Part shown: one piece after another, positions 1 through 9,689 of the stretch
Layout: each line of letters starts with the position of its first letter
Position numbering within the stretch: the first letter of the stretch is position 1
DNA from: Metallyticus violacea
Taxonomy: Eukaryota > Arthropoda > Insecta > Mantodea > Metallyticidae
Direction of reading: 5' to 3'
DNA length: 64,000 nucleotides
Assembly (NCBI GenBank): GCA_030762175.1
Contig: CM060840.1
Coordinates: 44,482,001 to 44,546,000, forward strand
Notes under the pieces: model-generated
Told to the model about the DNA's origin: nothing
What the model saw: only the letters and a program-made list of their open reading frames with translations
Databases searched by the model: none
Position numbers and translations under genes: made by a program

Positions 1-618
1 TTCCTTCTCTTTCTCTCTCTGTTAAATACAAATTACCGTATTTCATCTTTAATTGGAGCTTTAGTGGAAATATTTTAAGGTTGTTTACTTTTTACTAGTT
101 GTAGACTGTACCATTAGTCCCTAAACTTCTCGTTCTCTCAATAGTGTCTGAAAGCAGCTTTATTTTCTTCATGATGTTTGCAATGGGACAGAGAGTGTGA
201 GATAAGGACAGTCTTTTGTTCGCTGTTATTTGCAATAGGCTCTAGGACGTGTATTCACTATTTATAGTTGTAGCTGCAATTTGAAGCATTACATACTGAA
301 GAAGTGTACAAGTGTGTTTTGCGTGAACATTAGTTTAATTGAAATGTCCAGTGAAGGGAAATATATAGTGATTATAAGCTCTAAAAGAAAAGAAAAAAAA
401 ATGCATTTGTTTCTGTGTGGTTTAGGTACTTTAAAATATTTCAAGTATTTAATAACTATAAAGAAGTTTCATTATAATTTTAACCTTCAGAAATGTATGG
501 TTTATAGAAAAAAATTATAATTTGATTGGAATATGGAAGGAAGTTGCCACCATTAAGGAACTACAGCTAATTGGTGTTGAAATGAAACGGGTGTTTCTTA
601 TTTTCGAAATGTTATGTA
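1..618. other. Unassigned AT-rich sequence
   Basis: No gene, RNA or repeat was recognised here. A 79-codon frame at 281-520 (+) has no recognisable domain and is what chance would give in AT-rich DNA. Confidence 0.5.
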
Positions 619-1826
619 TGAGGGTAGGTCCATAAGTTTCCGGCCTAACCTTTTTCAGGGTGTGATATAGACAAAATCTATATTTCCCTTTTCAATGTAG
701 TTATCCTTTATTGCAATACACTTCTCACATCTTTGAATTAACATTTCAATTACTCTGCCCAAATAGTGAGAGGTTTTATCTGCAAAATGGGCATAAACTG
801 CATGCATCACTTCTTCGTCACACTTAAATTTCCTTTCTCGAAAATCCTTCTTGAGTTTTGAGAAGAGGAAATAGTCACTGGGAGCTAGACCTGGGCTGTA
901 GGATTGATCTCCTTGAAGCCACATTTCTTCACAGCTTCCTTTGCAATAAGAGCCACGCCATTTCTCAGCTAGCGTTCCTCGCCTTTTACCTTTGATGGAA
1001 GCACGTAGTCTGTGCAGTAGGCCAGCACAGTACTCACCATTTACTGTATTCCTTCACAGTCCCAAAAGATTGTGGCCATGATCTTCTTCGCTAACTGAGT
1101 GACCTTGGCCTTTAGAGGCAATGCTTCGCCAGATTTACGCCCCTCCATTGATTCTCTTTTGGAAAAGAGATCATTGTAGACGACCATAGTTTCATCTCCT
1201 GTAACAATGGTTTGCAGAACTTCTCTCTCGTTGCCACGGCACAGTTCCAAAAATACCTGACAACAGATGATTCATTACTGCTTTCGGACCGAGGAAAGAA
1301 GTCTAAAACACCCATCTTGCACTAACCTTATTCGTGAATAATTCGAAGGACTGTTGTTTTAGAAAGGCCCAACCTTGCTGCTATTTTTGTAACTTTGTGC
1401 CACCGGTCTTCCACGATTTCTCCTTCCACAAACACGGTATTTTCAGGAGTGAGCACCTCCAAGGGCCGACCTGCACGCTCTTCGTCTTCAATGCTTTCTC
1501 GACCCAATCGAAAATTTGTCCCATTATTTTACTGTAGAATATGAGGGGGATGTTTCCCCATATACACCGTCCAATTGCTGTTTAATTTCATTTGGAGTAA
1601 GTCCTTCTTTTGTGAAGAACTTAATAGTTCGATACTCCCTTTTGAACATGTTACAATTCTCTACACATAGTCTTCTTTTTGCAACTATATCTGAACAAAT
1701 GAACACAGCGGAGCGGCAGTTACAGATGCAATTATTTACTTAACAAATAAGGTATGATACTAGATGGGATTTTGTGAAGGCGATAATCCTTATCGGCGAA
1801 GCCGGAAACTTATTGACCTACCGTCT
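619..1826 (-). mobile_element. Mariner element, full length, inactive (family M1)
   Basis: This is a Tc1/mariner DNA transposon about 1.2 kb long, the usual length for mariner. The termini are inverted repeats: 623-644 matches the reverse complement of 1801-1822 at 21 of 22 positions, and the core reads GGTAGGTC then ATAAGTTTCCGGC. TA dinucleotides at 617-618 and 1827-1828 flank it symmetrically, four bases outside the matching cores, as expected of the mariner TA target duplication. The coding strand is minus. The frame is broken many times, so no active transposase can be made. A second copy of the same family lies at 16370-16930 in the other orientation. Confidence 0.9.
655..1706 (-). pseudogene. 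Mariner transposase pseudogene (M1)
   Basis: Fragments of the transposase are readable in order on the minus strand. The N-terminal helix-turn-helix lies at about 1706-1524 and contains EYRTIKFFTKEGLTPNEIK. The block with the first catalytic aspartate, VTGDETMVVYND, has its Asp codon near 1194-1196. The C-terminal block YSPGLAPSDYFLF has the third acidic residue near 874-876. A tail resembling the mariner C terminus (RCEKCIAIKDNYIEKG) ends near 655. The second catalytic motif (HDN type) is not recognisable in this copy. Mariner transposases are normally about 345 residues in one frame; here at least three frames and several stops are needed. The enzyme would bind the terminal repeats and cut and paste the element. 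Confidence 0.88.
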
Positions 1827-2540
1827 TATCTTAAACAGCATACGAACAACTAGCGAGAAATAGCTCACCACGTTAGGAAAAAACGAGTCCTCCCTACTTG
1901 TTAGGAGGCCTTTGCCCATTAAGAGATAAGTGGGCTATCATTACATTTATGTCCTGCCATATTCACAAGATACGCCGGAAGTAATGACTACTTTTAGAGC
2001 TATGGCCTCCTACTATAGGCAGCCATGATAACAGTTTATGAAAGGTATTGCCTGGTACTTTTGACTATAATTAGTAAATAGACTTTAAACATTCCTTTTT
2101 CCTTCCCCAAAGCTTCATTATAATCCATATAGAGTTTTGCGCTCTATTTAGTCTTTCGTAATATCCCAAACTAGAAATAACAGAATTAGTCTACTCTTAT
2201 GTCATATTTAGAGTTTTAGTTTGTAATTTAAATTTTGAATGATTCAAAACGATATCTGTTTTTGCATATATGGAAGTCCCGCCAATGGCAAGCTAATATT
2301 ATAATATCTATGATTCCTTTAGCATATATAGTAACACAATTTCAATCATTAATACACTATTATATCGTTGAATTAAAAAAAATGTGCGTTTAACATTTCA
2401 ATAATTAGTTTGCGTTTAATTGTTTATCGCATTAAATGTTTAGTTTTTATAATTTGTACATATCCTTAGAAACCAAACATTGAAGAACATTAGCAGAACT
2501 ATTGTAGCAAAATGGCTAAGCAGAAAAAGAAATACTTAAT
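1827..2540. other. Unassigned AT-rich sequence
   Basis: Nothing was recognised between the two mariner relics. No repeat shared with the rest of the window was noticed. Confidence 0.5.
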
Positions 2541-3305
2541 GAGGGTATATCTATAAAAAATAACCGAACTATTTAATTGCATTTAAATAAACCGCTCTGG
2601 AGCGCGATGACTCCTGCAGGCAGAAAGCTGTATCCTCGTCTAGCCATTCATGCGGCACTATTCAACAGCTTCTCCGCGTCTTGCAAGACCCGTAACTACA
2701 AAGACTGACGCCAACGTAAACATCATTGGGCTAATGTATAACAATTGCAGAGAGTGCCACCAAGATGCATTATTGTGATGTATTTATTAAAAGGGATACT
2801 GAAGAGGAAAATCGCCCAGAACGACCAAATCTTGCCAGGATGGGATGGATTTCATACCAGGACTAAGCACACGCTCATCGAGTCTGCGTATTTCAAGATG
2901 TCATCAAAGAATTTGGCATTCAGGTCATACTTTATCCACCTTACTCTCCACACCTCGCATATTGCGACTTTTGTCTCTTCCCGAGATGTGAACGGAGCTT
3001 TCTGGTCGCCATTTTAAAAATGACAAGGAATTGGACATCAGGTGTTGTTCGTCGTCAACTGATGATGCCAACAGTAGAAATTGGTGAAAGCTATGGCAGT
3101 AGAATATATTGAAACTGGACAACGCTGGCATGGCATTCTGAACAGACTACCCGAATAGAGGGTTCAGCAAGTGTTTTGAACAATGGATAAGCGTTGGACT
3201 AGATGCAAGAGGAGGAATACTTTGAAAGTTTGTAAAAGAGTTTAAATTAAATAAATTAGTTGTATTAGTTATAAAATTACTTCAATTATTTTATACACCT
3301 TGTAG
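2541..3305 (+). mobile_element. Mariner-like relic, second lineage (M2)
   Basis: A decayed transposase C-terminal half is readable on the plus strand. LARMGWISYQD is followed by a stop and then AHAHRV, which matches the mariner motif around the second catalytic aspartate (Asp codon at 2861-2863). Then comes LYPPYSPHLAYCDFCLFP, with the third acidic position at 2966-2968. The stop where Asn is expected, and a later frameshift, make it inactive. The start near 2541 (GAGGGTATATCTATAAA) looks like a mariner terminus, but I could not find a convincing matching right end, so the 3' boundary near 3305 is a guess. At about 760 bp it is internally shortened compared with the usual 1.3 kb. Confidence 0.7.
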
Positions 3306-5171
3306 TTTCATAATACTCTCAATTCCGTAAGTACAACTTCCAAAGGCAGTTTCATACGCATGCGCCAAATATTTGGCATTCATTCTACAATATCAAAGTT
3401 TTGTTTAGTACTCCAAACGTTCCTTGCTCCTGCCATAATGTTCTGCACGAGAGAGATCCAACACAAGCCGCACAAACTTTGACTTCAGAGACAATCCCTC
3501 AGTTTCAAAGTTATAGAAGCTTTAAGTGCTACAGCTTTCTAGAAAGGTGCGACTTCTTGCTACCTCGGTATTCGATTCTAATCCATTCTCTGAGGAAATT
3601 CTGCATACTTCGGGGACATCCAGACAGTGATGATCTAGAATTTAAGAGATCTTGAAATGGCGCGGAAGTGGGGAGATGGCAATATACATTTTGCCAACTA
3701 GAAAGATAAGAGAGTCACCATTAAACTATCAACTTTTTTTGGCACCACTCGAAAGAGCGCAGTTCAATTAGCAACAATGCACGGCTCTTTCCCTGCACGT
3801 TTACTGCAACTACTTCTTTGATGTTTTGCCGATATTTTAATCAATTAAAATTAATATAAAGCAAAGTGGAAACAATTTTAGTGATAATGGTTTTCAGAGT
3901 CTTCGCAAATCCAGAAAGCACTTGCAGCACTCCCTACTAAACTGTGTCTTTTTACGAGATAACCAAAATAGGTCTGCCCATCTCCACTCCCCCCCCCCAA
4001 ACACAAAACTGTTCTATTACGTAACGTTAGTACGAGTAGATGTAGAGTATTTGTTTTGCTCTGTTATGAATCAATACAATCTTAAGTTCATCTTTCTCTA
4101 CATTCAATAAATATTCATTCGCATACTATCTGTAAAGTCTCTTATTATAGTACATGACCAAAACACCTTAACACAATAGTCATTGGTGCACATTACCGAA
4201 ACCATTTAATGATTCCTCCTTTTCTTTCCTTCTTTCTTTTTAATCACAAGTTTCTACTATATCTTGCTTATTAACAATTTATTAATAAATTCGTTTTCCA
4301 TATTATACCGCCTTTAGATTCTATTTTCCTCTCTCCACAGTTCTCTCCCCTTACAGTCTACCGCACAAATGTAACAATGAAATCTGCTTTCCATACAGTG
4401 GATTTTTTTCCACACTTAGTTCACATCTCTATCTATTATCTTTGCTAGATTTTGCATGTGTATTCTTCATTTACTACTTTATCGCAAACTTCAGCAGCTA
4501 CCTTTTCCACTCCATTTTAAGTCAAGTAAACTTTTCCTTTTTAATACTAAAACTTGTTTCGCTATATCGTCAATTCTTAATCTCACTTTCTTAATATCCA
4601 CTCCCTCATCCAAATTTTTCCAGCATTCTTCAAGTCTTGAAAACTAATTTTCACTTCATTCAGTTGTTTTTTTTTTAATTATTTATTTGTTAGTATGCAT
4701 TTACACTGTGCTTCAAGGGAATTCTAATGTCACGTTGTTTTATGATTACAAGTATGCCCGCAACTGAAAATGATGCTACGATGATTACTAGAAAAGCTTA
4801 GACACACAACACTGTAGCAGTAGCTTAACATATCAAATAAAAAGCTCTCTCTTTGCATATCAAAACAATGGCAGGTTCAAGATATTCAACCAGTTCTCAG
4901 TCAGGAAAATTAAAATGAAGTTTGAGTGTGAACTGTTTTTTGACTGTATGAATTTAAATGTGGGTTAAATGAATATCATTTGATATAAGGCCTCACAACT
5001 GGACGTTTTCTGTAACGTGATCACATTGGGCGAGTTTATTGCCATGTGCAGTTACGAATCGCTTGGTGCTTCTCTTATTTTGTGTTTAATACATGTATAG
5101 TATTGCATTACACGTTTGCAATAGAGGAATGTAACACATAATGATGCTGAAGTGAGAGGTGGTATTTGTAG
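3306..5171. other. Unassigned sequence, pyrimidine-rich in part
   Basis: The stretch at 4200-4660 is rich in T and C on the plus strand. A short C run occurs near 3990. No protein domain, tRNA or shared repeat was recognised. Confidence 0.45.
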
Positions 5172-5600
5172 ATGTTGTGGTGGCCCCACGCTGGGCGCCA
5201 ATTTGAGGTGCGTTATTTTATGGATGTGAGAGGGGACGGCATAAATCCGATGCTAATCAACCCTCGAGTAATTATTACCCACCATGATCACCTGTATACG
5301 GCTGGTTCTTGTAGAACAAAAATACCCGAGAGTCCCACCTCGAACTCCAGGTATCTCAGGGACCCGAAGTCGCCATTTCGTGCTCTTGTGGTCATCGGAT
5401 GTTAAGGGATATGATGCAAATTACAAGGCCGTGTGCTTCATTTAAATCTCCTACGTGTTTATTTGAAGATGAGTTTGTGGGGTAGGGGGGCTCGAACAAG
5501 CGATTCTCGGTGAAGATCTGACTGGATGCAATTATTTAATGTTCTGAAATTAATTTAGTCTTAAGCTTCGTGTGAGGGGTTCCCAAGGGCATGCTAAAAT
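5172..5600 (-). mobile_element. LTR retrotransposon remnant: probable LTR plus primer-binding site
   Basis: On the minus strand, 5200 down to 5182 reads TGGCGCCCAGCGTGGGGCC. This has the form of a retroelement primer-binding site: it begins TGG, complementary to a tRNA 3' CCA end, and continues with the GCGCCCAxCGTGGGGC pattern common in insect LTR retrotransposons. In that reading the LTR lies at higher plus-strand coordinates (from about 5201) and the internal region at lower ones. I could not find the LTR's outer boundary, a second LTR, or gag/pol coding sequence. The piece is therefore a solo or truncated end, and the 5600 limit is arbitrary. GC content here is higher than in the surroundings. 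Confidence 0.5.
5182..5200 (-). other. Putative retrotransposon primer-binding site
   Basis: These 19 bases on the minus strand resemble tRNA-complementary priming sites placed directly after the 5' LTR. One base (AGCG instead of the common AACG) departs from the form I know best. Confidence 0.55.
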
Positions 5601-6040
5601 ACGAGAGTTGGAACCGCGTACTGTATACTCGTATTCTTAGAAACTGATTGAGCTGTCTGAACGGCGCCACGCGATGACCGACGACTGACGGTCAAAACAA
5701 CTCCATAACTCGTGCTCTGAAGTATAAACAATCTGAATGAACTGAATGGTTGGAATTGCGTGTATCAACTGAAGTTGCTCTATGCCTCAAATCAATACTT
5801 CGCGGGGAAGTTTTCCCTTGTATACTATCTTTGAAATGTCGCCACTTGGTTTTCTTAGGTCTCACGGGCGCTGGGCTCTTGGAATTATTTAATGTAATTA
5901 GCGAGTTTCGACCACCCAGACTCGCTAACGCTTCAAATTTTCATCTCCGATAGATTGACTTTTAAACATACTACCGCGTGATGTGAGAGGCCAGTCACGC
6001 CTTCACCGGCTACATACATCTAATCTTTATGCTGAAACGC

Positions 6041-6100
6041 ATTCAGATCGAACAAAATTAATATATTTGCCTTACAAATGATAGTGATCGCCCTACAGGC
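6041..6100 (+). repeat. Short dispersed repeat, copy 1
   Basis: This stretch aligns with 6617-6669 across about 60 bases. Both begin ATTC-GATCG-ACAAAA-like and end TCGCCCTACAGGC, with a 7-9 base gap in the second copy. The function is unknown. It directly precedes the DUF4817-related fragment at 6105. Confidence 0.55.
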
Positions 6101-6104
6101 TTAA

Positions 6105-6310
6105 GGAGAATCCAGTCAAGGCCGTATAATGCATGTGCAAATAGCAGTGTGTACTTAGTTTGAGGGACGGTTTTTCAGCGGGTGGTTGTGCGTGATCTGA
6201 AGGAAGAAAAGTAAAATGAAAAAATATAGGGAATTTTTATGCATATGCTGGGAACGTATTGCCGCTGAGTGGCATCATTTTCATCGTGTTATAACATACA
6301 TTAGTGCTTA
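6105..6310 (+). mobile_element. DUF4817-type transposon derivative, fragment
   Basis: The first part resembles 12449-12518 and 33296-33368, with shared landmarks TCAAGGCC, GCATGTGCA and AGTTTGAGGGA. The last part, near 6256-6310, resembles 33685-33735, sharing TTGCCGCTGAG-GGCATCA. The middle, which in the other copies encodes a DUF4817-like N terminus, is missing here. It is a small deletion derivative of the same element family and does not code. Confidence 0.55.
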
Positions 6311-7559
6311 TTAGTTTTAAATACAGTATTATTTAATGATTTCAGTAAATAAGTAAACACTAATAAAGCACATAAAATAGTTTGCGCATGCAAAACATAT
6401 TTACTACTATTACTGCTTGTGAAATTCTATCTAGAAATTGCACGTAACCATTCTGTCTCATAAATTCATCCTTAAATAAATGTAATTTCTAATCGGGTAC
6501 CCAACACTTTAAAACCTTACGGCAGATAAAAAATACAACTTACAATATGTAAAACAAAATCTTGTACCAACATAATGTACCTAGTATATTATGTTGGCTA
6601 TTTTACCGAGCAATGTATTCGAATCGGACAAAAATCAATCAATTTGCCATGCATGTTCGCCCTACAGGCGTGACGTCACTGGCTGTTGTGCGGCCTTATA
6701 TCTATATGGTGTTGATTAAAATTGTCATTGAGGACCTCTCCTGCCATAGTTTACTTCTGGTAGCCGAAAATTCCTTAAAGTTGAAGAAACAAACGGCTGG
6801 CTACTAAAAACAGTGGAGATATTGATATTTTTTCTCGATAAACGTCCAGCGATTTCCAGCCTTTGCTCCTTCTTATCTAAGGTTAGTTTGCGGAAATTCG
6901 GAAAGGAAGAACCGTCCAGAAAGTGCAGCCAAACTTCGATTGAAAGAAAAAAGGTATGCCGGTCTTGGCGAAGATTTACAAACTTCTAAAGACAAGATGG
7001 AAGGAACAATAGGCACATGAAATCTTACATAAATACTAAATACCATGGTATCAGGAATGGATCCTCTACAATCCTATGAACAGGCATCGGCATTCTTAAG
7101 CACTTAATATTAGGTACGCCCAAACTACTAGGTCAATACAAACAAAGCACCACCCAGCAGTTTCACAAGAGTTGATAACAGGCGTAATGGGAGATTGGTT
7201 TGCAGCTCTTAACCTATTGTTTACGGTTCAGCACCAACATAACTTCATTCCGTTTCATTCTGGTTTCTGTGCTTACAAATTCCGATTGGTGTTAAGGAAG
7301 CAGTTCGCCTTTTTACCGCGAGCCGCGTACAAGACAATGTCAAAAAGAGATGAAATTTGGATTTATCAATATGATCTAGAATAGAATCAGTTTAAATTTT
7401 CTGAAGTGCTAGATATAAAAAGCGATTTCAGAGGGTAGGACGAAGGCGGTAGTCTTTTCTTCTGCACAAGTGGCACTATGCATTTATTCCTCTTTAGGAA
7501 CAAAGAACTGTAACTGCCAAATGACATTTGATGTCTGCTTTCCGAAAGTCTTCAAAGGC
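6311..7559. other. Unassigned sequence
   Basis: Apart from the short repeat at 6617-6669, no gene or known element was recognised. Several 60-80 codon frames are present but carry no recognisable motif. Confidence 0.45.
6617..6669 (+). repeat. Short dispersed repeat, copy 2
   Basis: This is the partner of 6041-6100. It shares the start, the TTGCC middle and the TCGCCCTACAGGC end. Confidence 0.55.
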
Positions 7560-7730
7560 TTGCAGAAAGAAGAAAACAAAGTCAAGAGTGCGGGGATGTA
7601 TTTCATCATGACAATACGTCTGCAAAACAGTCTTGCACACAATGTTTGCAATGTTAGAATCAATAGCTCTGCTCAAACACCCACCGTTGTTTAGATTGTT
7701 GCTTGCGGCCTTCGTCCATTTTAAACTGTC
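7560..7730 (+). mobile_element. Mariner-like transposase trace
   Basis: One frame reads DVFHHDNTSAKQSCTQ, with its Asp codon at 7610-7612. This resembles the HDN motif around the second catalytic aspartate of mariner transposases. It is followed after a short gap by LKHPP-like codons where the YSPDLAP block would be expected. No termini were found. The match is short and may be a heavily decayed copy. Confidence 0.4.
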
Positions 7731-7896
7731 AAAGGGAGGAACTGAGAGACTATCAATTTAAGAGCCCAGAGGAATTTGTTGTGCCGTACAAAGAATAAGT
7801 TTCTAAACTCTAAAGAAGGGTAGTGGGGGGTACATCAGTGATCGATTTCTGAAGAACTGTCAATAAATACCCTAGAGTTCTTGTGTAACGTAACAG

Positions 7897-7958
<62 letters not shown>

Positions 7959-9144
7959 TAAAAGGAGAACTCGGATAAACAATACTAAATTAAAGCGATT
8001 ATTTTAAGCTTTTAAACAGAGTATAAAATCAGTATATGTGCATTCCTTTTAAGAATTCGTATTAAAATATCTTGCGTGAAGAAAAACAATTTGGAACAAA
8101 AATTGAGCTTAAATAACAAACAACCCATTATAAAATTAAAACAAAAAATGAATAAGAAGCATTGAAAATAAAGAACTGGGTGGAGATACCAAGGTCAAGA
8201 TGGTGCGTTATCATGGAAGAATGGAACGGACCGATTTGCCATTTCCTGATGAAGGATAAACTTGGGGAACCCCACATGTCAGCTGCTTTTAATTTATCTT
8301 ATGTAGAACATACACGTTTTCCTTTTATTTTCTTTGGTAAAGGCAGTTAGAGAGGCAATCTCAACTTCTGTTTGCCTTCTCCGGGGCGGTTTTCTCATTT
8401 GCTCATTTGCTTTTTAAAACAGCGTCTTTACAGAGCCCAAGGGGATAGTGGCGTGCTAAATGAAGTGGTGTGGAAGAACCGAGGCGTGCACGACACGTCA
8501 CACTCGTGCAGATCGATGATAGGCCCTTTCCGTGCCGCTATAAATAGACTTCTCTGGGCTGCTGTTTCTGCTGCAGGACCACCGTCCCTCATTGTTGTGC
8601 CCACTGTTTGCTGATCGGTATTTGGCCCCATGGAATTCAAACAAACAAATTTGTTGGCACATGCGATAATAATCAGAAATGTGGCAAACTATTTTGTTTC
8701 TGGGAACCGCAACCCGTAAATATTTTACTGTAAATAATATATAGCGAGGGCTCGTACACAGAGAGGGGAGTTAGCTCACTACCAGCAAAAGAAAAATTCC
8801 AAATTGCGACTAATGTGTACATTGGAACCACAAAATTCAGATCCAATCTGAATTTCAGTATTATTGCTTGTTCTCTGTGAAAGCTTTTATTTACATTGAG
8901 AACTGTACAAGTAATTGTCAAAGTCTGGTGGAAAAAAAAAAAAAAAAAAAAAACGCTCAGGTTGACACTTGTAGTTAATGAATCCGCATAAAGGAATTTG
9001 TAAATTAAATGCAGTGTTTGTTTAGGTATTAACCAGAATTGTACGCTGTTATACGTACTTACAAATATGACACATTAGTTGAATCGAACTACGGGAGCAA
9101 TATGTAGCGTCATAACTGGGACAGAGAGAAAAGTTTCCTCATTT
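7731..9144. other. Unassigned sequence with A-rich tract and TATA-like site
   Basis: An A run at 7900-7941 leads into AAAAG repeats. A TATA-like CTATAAATAG sits at 8538-8547 in a locally GC-richer stretch. No downstream gene was recognised, so the TATA match is not evidence for a promoter by itself. Confidence 0.4.
7900..7962 (+). repeat. Poly(A) tract with AAAAG repeats
   Basis: About 42 adenines are followed by four AAAAG-like units. It resembles the 3' tail of a retroposed sequence, but I could not identify a SINE or LINE body upstream. Confidence 0.8.
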
Positions 9145-9363
9145 TCATGCAACAAACTTATCAATGGCACTTTGAGTAACGTCTGTCTCTACAGAAAGTT
9201 TTGTACACTTCCTATGTTTTGAAATCGTTTGTCTCAAATGAATACCTGAGGATAGACTACCCGGTTTTTTAAATTTACATTTTCTCTTGCAATGTGCACA
9301 AAAAAGGCATACAACGTGCTCATTTTCTTTACATGCAATTAACACAAAAACAAAATAAAGCAA
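9145..9363 (-). pseudogene. Zinc-finger-like transposon N-terminal fragment (family Z, copy 1)
   Basis: A 72-codon minus-strand frame is rich in Cys and His: VCLFCAHCKRKC, then HLRQTISKHRKC, then TDVTQSAIDKFV. Paired cysteines followed by spaced histidines, ending in a QSxIDKF-type segment, recall the BED/C2H2-like DNA-binding N terminus of hAT-type transposases. That assignment is inference. Related sequence occurs at 25860-26135 and 51490-51625, so this is a dispersed family and not a unique gene. No termini or catalytic domain were found. Confidence 0.4.
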
Positions 9364-9520
9364 CTATTTCACGAATTTAACAAAATTCCATTTATCTGTA
9401 GTTAAGTAACAGCTTACTACTAACGAAAAGCTGATTATTTATCGCTGCTGAAGAATTGTTCACTTCAAATATAATACTGTTAGAAATTGAAATAACTGCA
9501 AGTTGTTTCATATTTAATAT

Positions 9521-9680
9521 AAGCCTTTGAAGAAGGGCACAAGTAGCTCGAAATATTGCTATATTTGCACCACTATTTCATAATTTTATTAACTTCTGCT
9601 TCTCTAGTTCTTGTTATTTTAGCTTACATTGTTCCATAATTACTTTATTTTTCACTTTTATAATATTATATTACATATGA
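9521..9680 (+). repeat. Repeat H, divergent copy with hammerhead-like hairpin
   Basis: The copy begins TTGAAGAA, then a hairpin GGGC (9535-9538) / GCTC (9546-9549), then GAAAT. Downstream the sequence matches the distal part of the copy at 21238-21400, including TTACATTGTT and ACTTTATTTTT. The pattern TGAnGA, stem, GAAA resembles a hammerhead ribozyme core with its first C replaced by T. Ribozyme activity is not implied. Confidence 0.45.
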
Positions 9681-9689
9681 ATGTGTAGT

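Noticed and set aside
8538..8610. TATA-like CTATAAATAG followed by a splice-acceptor-like CTGCTGTTTCTGCTGCAG
   Set aside because: No coding exon or supporting frame follows on plus; both strings are expected by chance in 64 kb.
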